From positions 1-11,794 of the forward strand of contig UQKY01000056.1 in NCBI GenBank assembly GCA_900541785.1: DNA of 11,794 bases, read 5' to 3'. The notes below the pieces were generated by a model. That model was not told the origin of the DNA. It worked only from the letters and a program-made list of their open reading frames with translations, and ran no database searches. How positions within the stretch are numbered: position 1 is the stretch's first letter; each line of letters opens with the position of its first letter. A program made the position numbers and the translations under genes. This document shows, in pieces, positions 1-5,908 of the stretch. This DNA comes from an uncultured Collinsella sp. (GTDB lineage Bacteria > Actinomycetota > Coriobacteriia > Coriobacteriales > Coriobacteriaceae).

Positions 1-57
1 GGGCCAGCGGCAAGTCAAAAGACCATACGCCTACAGGCGAAAGAACACCAAACTGGG

Positions 58-1224
58 CTAGGCAGCCGGGCAGATCTTCTTGAAGAGCTCGATGACGTCG
101 TCGAGCGTCGCCTCGCGCGGGTTGCCCGGGAAGCAGGCGTCGGCCATGGCGTCCTTGGCCAGGACCTCAATCTCGTCAGCCTTCATGGCCTCGCAGACGT
201 GCGGGATGTTCACGTCGGCGGAAAGCTGCTTGACGGCGGCGATGGCAGCATCGGCGGCCTCGTCGGTGCTCATGCCCGTGGTGTCAACACCCATGGCAAC
301 GGCAACCTTGGCCAGACGCTCGGCGCAAACCGGCTTGTTGAACTCCATGGCGATCGGCAGCAGCATGGCGCAGGCGACGCCGTGCGGGGTGTCGTAGTGA
401 GCGGACAGGGTGTGAGCCATGGCGTGGTCGATGCCCAGGCCAACGTTGGAGAAGCCCATGCCGGCGACATACTGGCCAAGAGCCATGCCCTCGCGGCCGG
501 AGCCGGGCTGACCGGACTTGGCCTCGGCGACGGAGTCGCGCAGGTTCTCGCTGATCAGCTTAATGGCCTCAAAGTGGAACATGTCGGAAAGCTCCCAGGC
601 ACCCTTGGTGGTGTAGCCCTCGATGGCGTGGGTCAGAGCGTCCATGCCGGTGGAAGCGGTGAGGCCGGCGGGCATGGAGGCCATCATGTCGGGGTCGACG
701 ACGGCGACCTCGGGGGCATCGTTGGTGTCGACGCACACGAACTTGCGGACTTTCTCGGGGTCGGTGATGACGTAGTTGATGGTCACCTCGGCAGCGGTAC
801 CGGCGGTCGTCGGCACGGCGATGGTGAACACGGCGTGGTTCTTAGTCGGAGCAACGCCCTCGAGGCTGCGGACATCGGCAAACTCGGGGTTGTTGATGAT
901 GATGCCGATGGCCTTGGCGGTGTCCATGGAGGAGCCGCCACCGATGGTCACGATAGCGTCAGCCTCGGCGGCCTTGAAGGCCTCGACGCCGTCCTTGACG
1001 TTCTGGATGGTGGGGTTGGGCTTGATCTCGGAGTAGAGGCTCCAAGCGATGCCGGCGGCGTCGAGCTCGTCGGTCACCTTAGCGGTAACGCCAAACTTGA
1101 CCAGATCGGGGTCGGAGCAGACGAAGATCTTCTTGTAGCCGCGACGCTGGAGCTCGCCGGGGATCTCCTTGATGGCGCCGGAACCATGATAAGAGATGGT
1201 ATTGAGAACGAAACGATTAGCCAT
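58..1224 (-). CDS. fucO: Lactaldehyde reductase, iron-containing alcohol dehydrogenase (FucO-like)
   Basis: 388 aa, full length for the group III iron-dependent alcohol dehydrogenases. The family reduces L-lactaldehyde from fucose or rhamnose breakdown to 1,2-propanediol with NADH, in the cytoplasm. Seen: the nucleotide-binding motif GGGSSMD at residues 95-101, and metal ligands in the expected order, D195 and H199 (GMDALTHAIEGY), H267 and H281, with H271 also kept. Compared from memory with E. coli FucO, stretches such as AGTAAEVTINYVITD and GQYVAGMGFSNVG look identical, and the N-terminus (MANR) also matches, so I prefer FucO over general 1,3-propanediol or butanol dehydrogenases. The ATG at 1222-1224 has GGGAGG (1231-1236) 6 nt upstream. 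It is monocistronic on its upstream side, because a terminator (1348-1386) separates it from the DUF1275 gene. A LacI-type operator at 1323-1340 suggests sugar-responsive control. The exact substrate is inferred from similarity only. Confidence 0.9.
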   Translation of the reverse strand: MANRFVLNTISYHGSGAIKEIPGELQRRGYKKIFVCSDPDLVKFGVTAKVTDELDAAGIAWSLYSEIKPNPTIQNVKDGVEAFKAAEADAIVTIGGGSSMDTAKAIGIIINNPEFADVRSLEGVAPTKNHAVFTIAVPTTAGTAAEVTINYVITDPEKVRKFVCVDTNDAPEVAVVDPDMMASMPAGLTASTGMDALTHAIEGYTTKGAWELSDMFHFEAIKLISENLRDSVAEAKSGQPGSGREGMALGQYVAGMGFSNVGLGIDHAMAHTLSAHYDTPHGVACAMLLPIAMEFNKPVCAERLAKVAVAMGVDTTGMSTDEAADAAIAAVKQLSADVNIPHVCEAMKADEIEVLAKDAMADACFPGNPREATLDDVIELFKKICPAA

Positions 1225-1322
1225 TGATAGCCTCCCATCGTGTGCGGGGCATCCATTACGCCCCGCGCTATAAGTCCCATCCTAACGCTTTTGAAACAAA
1301 AAACGCGTGAGAACGTCAAAAG

Positions 1323-1340
1323 TGTTAAAGCGTTTCAACA
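1323..1340. promoter_or_regulatory. Probable LacI/GalR-family operator upstream of fucO
   Basis: An 18-bp imperfect palindrome (minus strand TGTTGAAACGCTTTAACA) centred on CG at 1331-1332; 14 of 18 positions are symmetric. The central CG flanked by A/T-rich half-sites is the usual shape of LacI/GalR and catabolite (cre-like) operators. It lies about 100 bp upstream of the fucO start and just after the terminator of the neighbouring gene, so it can only serve fucO. An inverted copy of the half-site core AAAGCGTT (1327-1334) occurs as AACGCTTT at 1284-1291, possibly a second half-operator. I could not place a convincing -35/-10 pair: TTGACG (1314-1319) and TTATAG (1268-1273) are only weak candidates. 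The regulator is not in the window. Confidence 0.5.
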
Positions 1341-1347
1341 GATGATG

Positions 1348-1386
1348 AAAAATATTGCGGCAAAGGAACAGCCCCTTTGCCGCAAT
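1348..1386 (-). terminator. Intrinsic terminator of the DUF1275 gene
   Basis: On the minus strand a perfect 13-bp stem (ATTGCGGCAAAGG pairing with CCTTTGCCGCAAT; arms 1374-1386 and 1354-1366) closes a 7-nt loop and is followed by ATTTTT. It starts only 3 nt after the TAA of the DUF1275 gene at 1390. This is a textbook rho-independent terminator and isolates fucO from read-through. Confidence 0.92.
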
Positions 1387-1389
1387 CGG

Positions 1390-2106
1390 TTACTTTCGGC
1401 AGCCCTCTTTCCAAGCCTCGGCCGCAACCTTCCAGCGTAAGCGCAAGTCGCGCTCGCGGTCGATGAACATGATGGCAAACGCGACAAACAGCAGCAAGCT
1501 CGCTACGACGATGGCGTGCAGGCCCATGCGTTCAATACACCAGTTGCCCAACACGGCGCCAAACACAAAGGTAAAGATCACGCCAAAGTACAGCAGGCCG
1601 TTTTCCAAAAAGCCACGCCTATGGGTGATGATGTAGTCGTCCACGTTTTGCAAGGCATTACGCAGATTGCCGATGCACATAGTCGTGGCGATGCCGTGAC
1701 CGTGGATCTTGCGAAAGCTCTCGACCTGCATACCGCAGGCAAACGAGGTGAGGCAGTTGGCGAGCAGGTTGAAATTGCCGCCCGGGATAAAGCTCACGCC
1801 CAGCAAGATGACGGCTTCAAAGAACACCGTCACCTGACGCCAGTGGATCACGCTGCCAAACCGCTCGTGTACCAGATCGGCAAGCATAATACCCACGGCA
1901 AACGACACCACAGGGAAGAAGTAGCGCCCCGCAAGTGCCCAGTTGCCCTCCGAGATGCTCACGCCCACGAGCAGGATGTTGCCCGTCTGCGCGTTAGCGA
2001 AAACATGGTCGCGCCCAATGTACGAATACACATCCATAAAGCCACCGGCGAGCGCCAAGATGATGCCCAGCTCAATAGACTCCGATATCTGTTTGGCACG
2101 CTGCAT
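1390..2106 (-). CDS. DUF1275 (YoaK-like) integral membrane protein
   Basis: 238 aa, normal size for DUF1275/YoaK, a family of polytopic membrane proteins without an established function. The family signature is visible near the N-terminus (GGFMDVYSYIGRDHVFANAQTGN, which I give only as family-like), followed by hydrophobic segments around residues 55-75, 90-110, 112-125, 170-190 and 195-215, so about six or seven membrane spans, with a basic C-terminal tail (RERDLRLRWK) probably cytoplasmic. The start is ATG at 2104-2106, with AAGGAGG at 2117-2123, 10 nt upstream. The open frame continues to 2340, but the extra 78 residues do not look like the family and run through the divergent promoter region, so I left them out. 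It stands alone: divergent from ygiQ and closed by a strong terminator. Transport or sensing roles would be guesses. Confidence 0.82.
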   Translation of the reverse strand: MQRAKQISESIELGIILALAGGFMDVYSYIGRDHVFANAQTGNILLVGVSISEGNWALAGRYFFPVVSFAVGIMLADLVHERFGSVIHWRQVTVFFEAVILLGVSFIPGGNFNLLANCLTSFACGMQVESFRKIHGHGIATTMCIGNLRNALQNVDDYIITHRRGFLENGLLYFGVIFTFVFGAVLGNWCIERMGLHAIVVASLLLFVAFAIMFIDRERDLRLRWKVAAEAWKEGCRK

Positions 2107-2287
2107 CGTCGTGCATCCTCCTTGTTGACGACTCTCTCGTGCGTTGGCGGAAACATAGCCGCCGTTCATACTGTAACCCATTGACAACATGGCGTGCGCG
2201 CGAGACGACCCCTTCGACACAGGGATACACAGTCTGGAAACAAACGACACCCGCATCGACACGCCGATCCGCCAGCTCGTGTACTCC

Positions 2288-2322
2288 ACCAGTCTTTTTA
2301 GCCCCGTCCCAAAAAGACTGGT
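2288..2322. repeat. Perfect 12-bp inverted repeat upstream of ygiQ
   Basis: Arms 2288-2299 (ACCAGTCTTTTT) and 2311-2322 (AAAAAGACTGGT) are exact inverted copies around an 11-nt C-rich spacer. No T-run follows on either strand, so it is not a standard terminator. It ends directly against TACAAT (2323-2328), the best -10-like hexamer for ygiQ, and covers the place where the -35 should be. It may be a regulator site or a copy of a genome-wide palindromic repeat. The rest of the 2107-2359 interval holds no gene or other site that I can support. Confidence 0.6.
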
Positions 2323-2328
2323 TACAAT
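2323..2328 (+). promoter_or_regulatory. Candidate -10 element for ygiQ
   Basis: TACAAT differs from the TATAAT consensus at one base and lies 32 bp before the GTG start of ygiQ. No good -35 is found 16-18 bp upstream; that place is occupied by the spacer of the inverted repeat 2288-2322. If real, the promoter would depend on an activator or be blocked by a protein bound at the repeat. Confidence 0.35.
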
Positions 2329-2359
2329 TACGTGCAGCATACAAACACCGGGAGGGATC

Positions 2360-4501
2360 GTGGCAAAAAAGCCTCAGCACGCTCAGAACAACCAGCGCAG
2401 TCAGCAGGGCAAACAGGGCCAGCAGCAAAAGCGCGGCGGTAAGGCGCAGGGTGGGCACACCACGCATACCCCATCAGCGCCCACGCGCCCCTGGCGTCCG
2501 GGCCGCGACAAGTTCCTCCCCGTCAGCCGCGCCGATATGGACGCGCGCGGCTGGGACCAGTGCGACTTTGTCTACATCTGCGGCGACGCCTACGTGGACC
2601 ACCCTAGCTTTGGTATGGCCATCATCAGCCGCGTCCTCGACGCGCACGGCTACAAGGTTGGCATCATCTGCCAGCCCGACTGGACCGATCCCGCCAGCAT
2701 CAGCGTGCTCGGTGAGCCGCGCCTGGGCTTTCTCGTCAGTGCCGGCAACATGGACTCCATGGTCAACCACTATTCGGTGACCAAGCACCGCCGCCACACC
2801 GACGCCTATACTCCCGGTGGCGAGGAGGGTCACCGCCCCAATCGTGCCGTCACAGTCTACGGCAACCTCATCCGCCAGACGTTCAAGGACGCCCCCATCA
2901 TCATCGGCGGCATCGAGGCGAGCCTACGCCGTCTGGCCCACTACGACTACTGGCAGGACAAGCTCAAGCGCTCGGTACTGCTCGACTCGGGCGCCGACAT
3001 CCTCATCTACGGCATGGGCGAGCACGCGATTGTCGAGATTGCCGACGCGCTCGACGCGGGGCTGCCCGTCGATCAGATCACCTATATCAACGGCACCGTC
3101 TACCGCACGGGCTCGCTCGACGAGGTCTACGACTACGACCTGCTGCCCAGCTGGGACGACCTTGCCGCCGACAAGCTCAACTACGCGCGCAGCTTCAATG
3201 TGCAGCAGCAGAATATGGACCCCATCACCGGACACCGCCTGGTAGAGCCCTACCCCAACAGCGTCTATGTAGTGCAGAACCCGCCATCGGCGACGCTCAC
3301 CACCGACGAGATGGACGAGGTTGCCGAACTCCCCTACGCACGCGATTGGCATCCCGACTACGACGCGGCGGGCGGCGTGCCGGCCTTTGCTGAGATCAAG
3401 TTTTCCATAAGCTCCAACCGCGGCTGTTTTGGTGAGTGCTCGTTTTGCGCCCTCACCTTCCACCAGGGCCGCGTGTTGCAGATGCGCAGCCACGACTCGA
3501 TCATGCGCGAGGCCGAGCTGCTCACGCGCGATCCCGAGTTTAAGGGCTACATCAACGACGTGGGAGGACCGACGGCCAACTTTAGCCGTCCCGCCTGCGA
3601 CAAACAGCTCAAGCACGGCGTGTGCAAGAACAAGCGCTGCCTGTGGCCGAGCGTGTGCAAGAACATGGTGGTCGACGAGAGCGGCTACACGCAGCTGCTG
3701 CGCGACCTGCGTCAGCTGCCGGGCGTCAAAAAGGTCTTCGTCCGCAGCGGCATCCGCTTTGACTACACCATGGCCGATGCCTCGGACGAGTTTTTGCGCG
3801 AGCTGCTGGAGCACCATGTCTCGGGCCAGCTACGCGTAGCACCCGAGCACGTGAGCGATGCGGTGCTGTCCGTGATGGGCAAGCCGAGCCGCGCCGTCTA
3901 CGACGCGTTCTGCCGTAAATTTGAGCGCTTGAACCGCGAATACGGACTCAAGCAGTACGTGGTGCCGTATCTGATATCGAGCCACCCCGGTTCAACGATG
4001 AAGGAAGCCGTGGACCTTGCCGAAGCCGTGCGCGACATGGGCTACATGCCCGAGCAGGTGCAGGACTTCTACCCCACCCCGTCCACCATGTCGACCTGCA
4101 TGTACTACACCGGCGTGGACCCGCGCACCATGGAGCCGATCTACGTGGCGCGTGATCCGCACGAAAAGGCCATGCAACGTGCGCTCATCCAGTACCGCAA
4201 GCCCGAGAACTACAAGCTCGTGCGCGAGGCACTGGAAAAGACCGGCCGTCGCGATCTGATCGGCTACACCAAGCATTGCCTGATTCGTCCCGTGCCGCCG
4301 CGACCGGGCGAGACGTCTGCCGGCGGTGGGCATGGCACTGGCAAGAAGGGCGGCAAGGCCCACGGCGGCGCTGGTGGTGCCGGCAAGGGGCCTAAGGGCA
4401 GCAAGGGACACGGCGGTATGTCCCGCGCGCAGAACACTGCCGGTCGCAATCGCGCGGCACAGGGGCGTCAGGGCGCCAACGGAGGCGGTCGCCGCAACTA
4501 G
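2360..4501 (+). CDS. ygiQ: YgiQ-family radical SAM protein
   Basis: 713 aa from a GTG start; the family is usually 600-740 aa. It is a radical S-adenosylmethionine enzyme of unknown reaction. Seen: an N-terminal Q/G/K-rich basic leader (about residues 1-48), the UPF0313-type N-terminal domain (FLPVSRADMDARGWDQCDFVYICGD region), then the cluster motif CFGECSFC (C356, C360, C363) that binds the SAM [4Fe-4S] cluster, and a second cysteine group just after it (CDKQLKHGVCKNKRC...C, about residues 413-433) also kept in E. coli YgiQ. The last 60 or so residues are a Gly/Lys-rich low-complexity tail. The GTG at 2360-2362 is chosen because GGGAGG (2350-2355) precedes it; the frame is open back to an ATG at 2189, but that extension lacks a good ribosome site and covers the promoter region. 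It converges with the CPBP gene and shares a 4-bp stop overlap. Confidence 0.93.
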   Translation: MAKKPQHAQNNQRSQQGKQGQQQKRGGKAQGGHTTHTPSAPTRPWRPGRDKFLPVSRADMDARGWDQCDFVYICGDAYVDHPSFGMAIISRVLDAHGYKVGIICQPDWTDPASISVLGEPRLGFLVSAGNMDSMVNHYSVTKHRRHTDAYTPGGEEGHRPNRAVTVYGNLIRQTFKDAPIIIGGIEASLRRLAHYDYWQDKLKRSVLLDSGADILIYGMGEHAIVEIADALDAGLPVDQITYINGTVYRTGSLDEVYDYDLLPSWDDLAADKLNYARSFNVQQQNMDPITGHRLVEPYPNSVYVVQNPPSATLTTDEMDEVAELPYARDWHPDYDAAGGVPAFAEIKFSISSNRGCFGECSFCALTFHQGRVLQMRSHDSIMREAELLTRDPEFKGYINDVGGPTANFSRPACDKQLKHGVCKNKRCLWPSVCKNMVVDESGYTQLLRDLRQLPGVKKVFVRSGIRFDYTMADASDEFLRELLEHHVSGQLRVAPEHVSDAVLSVMGKPSRAVYDAFCRKFERLNREYGLKQYVVPYLISSHPGSTMKEAVDLAEAVRDMGYMPEQVQDFYPTPSTMSTCMYYTGVDPRTMEPIYVARDPHEKAMQRALIQYRKPENYKLVREALEKTGRRDLIGYTKHCLIRPVPPRPGETSAGGGHGTGKKGGKAHGGAGGAGKGPKGSKGHGGMSRAQNTAGRNRAAQGRQGANGGGRRN

Positions 4502-5409
4502 CGCAGCGGTGCGCTCGCTGCGTCCATCCCACACGCGTGGCGCAGCGAGCGCATCGCCTCAACGAGGATGACGCCGGCGATAGCGACCGTAATTGCCACG
4601 TCGAGCGGCGTGTTCACAAACCAGAGCAACGCCATGAGATACGACCCGGCGTTAAAGGCAAAGTGCAGCAGGATCGTGTAGCGGAGCTTTCCGGTCGTCA
4701 CGAGCACCCAACCGAAGATGAGGCCGGCGGCACCCGCGTAGCAACCCTGCACCCAATTCATGTGCATAAAACCGAAGATTGCCGCCTGCAGCACAATCGC
4801 CGCGGCGATACCCCACGTGCTCGGGGCCGCCCAGGGCACCATGGCGCCGTCCTGCGCGCTCGCACGACGCCGGCGCTTCCAAAGTGGGCGGCACTGCGGA
4901 TTAAACGCTCGGAGCGAAAACTCAAAAATAATGCCGCGCACCAGCAGCTCCTCACAAAATGGGGCGCCGAGCACCGTAGTCAGGACGGCGAGATAGCTGG
5001 TGTCGCCCATACCTGTTTCCTCGACAAGCTCGCTGTAGTCGGCCGCGGCATCGGGCAACAGCGACAGCACGGCGTCGGTCACGTAGCCAACGACCACCTG
5101 CAGGGCCAGGCCAATCACGATAACGCAGGCGATGCGTTTCCATGCCCCACGCGCTCCCCCGCCGAGCGGATGCGCGCTTTGCCGGCGTGCCATAAACGAA
5201 CGCGGCCACAGATAACGCCACCACAGCAGCGCCATCAAAAACGACGCCGTCTGCGCGACGGCCTGAAGCAATTGGATGTCGAGATCATCGATCGAAAAAC
5301 CCATGAACACCGATGCGACGCCAAGGGCGGAGAACAAAACGACGCTCAGGGCAATATCGGCAGCGACGACGCCAAAACAGGCAAGCGCCCAAATCATCGC
5401 ATTGAGCAT
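4498..5409 (-). CDS. CPBP-family intramembrane metalloprotease (CAAX/Abi type)
   Basis: 303 aa multi-span membrane protein. Family motifs are complete: EELLVR (E153, E154, R158), FGFMH (H216) and HFAFN (H249, N253), which together form the intramembrane metal site of CPBP/Rce1-like glutamate proteases. Bacterial members process or protect against peptides (bacteriocin immunity), tune sensor proteins, or have no known substrate. Hydrophobic segments lie near residues 5-35, 45-68, 92-112, 138-150, 200-217, 225-240, 245-262 and 268-284; a basic KRRRRAS loop sits near residue 178. The ATG at 5407-5409 has GAGGAGG (5415-5421) 5 nt upstream. The frame is open up to 5784, but that extension overlaps the antitoxin gene and one of the direct repeats and does not resemble the family. 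No bacteriocin gene is nearby, so a housekeeping or envelope role is as likely as immunity. Confidence 0.88.
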   Translation of the reverse strand: MLNAMIWALACFGVVAADIALSVVLFSALGVASVFMGFSIDDLDIQLLQAVAQTASFLMALLWWRYLWPRSFMARRQSAHPLGGGARGAWKRIACVIVIGLALQVVVGYVTDAVLSLLPDAAADYSELVEETGMGDTSYLAVLTTVLGAPFCEELLVRGIIFEFSLRAFNPQCRPLWKRRRRASAQDGAMVPWAAPSTWGIAAAIVLQAAIFGFMHMNWVQGCYAGAAGLIFGWVLVTTGKLRYTILLHFAFNAGSYLMALLWFVNTPLDVAITVAIAGVILVEAMRSLRHACGMDAASAPLR

Positions 5410-5461
5410 GCCAACCTCCTCAAAACCGTTCCCTAGTTCTACCACAACTCGGCAGAGAGCT

Positions 5462-5491
5462 GATCCCATGGGGACGGAGGAAAACGAATCA
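5462..5491. repeat. Direct repeat copy A (30 bp)
   Basis: This copy matches 5859-5888 at 28 of 30 positions in the same orientation; the similarity continues loosely about 13 bp further to the right (TTATTGATGAG against TTTTGTTGCTGAG, with one gap). The core contains CCCATGGGG, a near palindrome. The copy lies directly after the stop codon of the antitoxin gene (stop at 5493-5495), so the looser extension overlaps its last codons. Confidence 0.8.
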
Positions 5492-5492
5492 C

Positions 5493-5693
5493 TTATTGAT
5501 GAGAATCGGGCGCAGTGCCAAAAGCCCCGTTGGGCGAGATGTCGAACGGGAAGGTGCCGCAGCGATTGAACGCGGCGATAAACATGCGGATGGCGTTGGA
5601 CGGCGTGGTGCCCACGAGCTGGGTTGCCGCCGCGAAGGCTGCCTTCTCCTCGGGCAAGACCTTCGCGACTACGGGGGTCATGTGTTCTGCCAT
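5493..5693 (-). CDS. Orphan RelB/DinJ-type antitoxin (ribbon-helix-helix)
   Basis: 66 aa. The layout fits RelB/DinJ antitoxins: a short N-terminal strand (VVAKVL, residues 8-13), an acidic helix (PEEKAAFAAATQLVG), the turn TPSNAI, a second helix (RMFIAAFNRCG) and the family hallmark FPFDI at residues 48-52. Such proteins bind DNA as dimers, repress their own promoter and neutralise a RelE/YafQ-type RNase. The ATG at 5691-5693 has AAGGAAG (5698-5704) close upstream; the frame continues to 5768, but through the hairpin leader and without a better ribosome site. No toxin reading frame follows: the next gene downstream is the CPBP protease, and only about 80 bp separate them. It is therefore an orphan antitoxin, a solitary regulator or a remnant of a lost pair. 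Its tail after FPFDI is short, and its last codons overlap the extended direct repeat A, which may have supplied its stop. Confidence 0.75.
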   Translation of the reverse strand: MAEHMTPVVAKVLPEEKAAFAAATQLVGTTPSNAIRMFIAAFNRCGTFPFDISPNGAFGTAPDSHQ

Positions 5694-5728
5694 GGCGCTT
5701 CCTTTTTGAAACGACGGTAGTGCGGATA

Positions 5729-5785
5729 GATGCGGGCCACGCGGCTGGGCGACGGGCTGTGAAGGCAACCCGATTGGCCCGCATC
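5729..5785 (-). other. Leader hairpin upstream of the antitoxin gene
   Basis: Arms 5729-5739 (GATGCGGGCCA) and 5775-5785 (TGGCCCGCATC) are perfect 11-bp complements with a 35-nt loop; allowing a 4-nt bulge the pairing extends five more base pairs (CGGAT). The structure lies between the operator-like repeats and the antitoxin ribosome site and has no T-run, so it is not a normal terminator. It could be a 5' leader structure that controls translation, or an inverted repeat of mobile origin. Confidence 0.55.
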
Positions 5786-5805
5786 CGGAGTTTGTTTCTG
5801 CGGCG

Positions 5806-5835
5806 TTGGTATTACTTGGTATTCCTAAGTATTAC
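5806..5835. promoter_or_regulatory. Three 10-bp-phased tandem repeats, probable antitoxin operator
   Basis: TTGGTATTAC (5806), TTGGTATTCC (5816) and TAAGTATTAC (5826) follow each other with exact 10-bp spacing, one DNA turn. An inverted copy, GAATACCA, is at 5846-5853, pairing with TGGTATTC at 5817-5824. This A/T-rich patch in GC-rich DNA lies 110-140 bp before the antitoxin start. On the minus strand TGGTATTCT (5853-5845) also looks like an extended -10. Tandem short cores on one helix face are what ribbon-helix-helix repressors bind, so autoregulation by the 66-aa protein is a fair inference. Confidence 0.5.
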
Positions 5836-5858
5836 CCCGGAGTTAGAATACCACACTC

Positions 5859-5888
5859 GACCCCATGGGGACGTAGGAAAACGAATCA
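5859..5888. repeat. Direct repeat copy B (30 bp)
   Basis: Second copy of the repeat at 5462-5491, same orientation, 28/30 identical, containing the perfect palindrome CCCCATGGGG (5861-5870). It lies 20 bp after the stop codon of the permease-ATPase gene. The two copies bound a 427-bp interval that holds the antitoxin, its leader hairpin and its operator-like repeats. I see no intrinsic terminator for the large operon between 5889 and 5908. Confidence 0.8.
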
Positions 5889-5908
5889 TTTTGTTGCTGA
5901 GTTAGTTT

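Noticed and set aside
28..39. Small hairpin after fucO (CGCCTACAGGCG) as a terminator
   Set aside because: Only 4-5 bp of stem and no T-run directly after it; too weak to call.
199..1227. Long plus-strand frame (342 aa) opposite fucO
   Set aside because: It mirrors the codon pattern of fucO, is Gly/Val/Asp/His-rich like an antisense shadow, and has no ribosome site.
2107..2340. N-terminal extension of the DUF1275 gene
   Set aside because: The extra residues are not family-like; the ATG at 2106 is preceded by AAGGAGG.
2189..2359. N-terminal extension of ygiQ to an ATG at 2189
   Set aside because: No good ribosome site at 2189, the extension covers the inverted repeat and -10 candidate, and GTG at 2360 has GGGAGG at the right distance.
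5410..5492. Toxin gene or remnant downstream of the antitoxin
   Set aside because: Only about 80 bp, no frame resembling RelE/YafQ on either strand.
5410..5784. N-terminal extension of the protease gene
   Set aside because: It would overlap the antitoxin gene and direct repeat A in another frame; the ATG at 5409 has GAGGAGG and a hydrophobic N-terminus.
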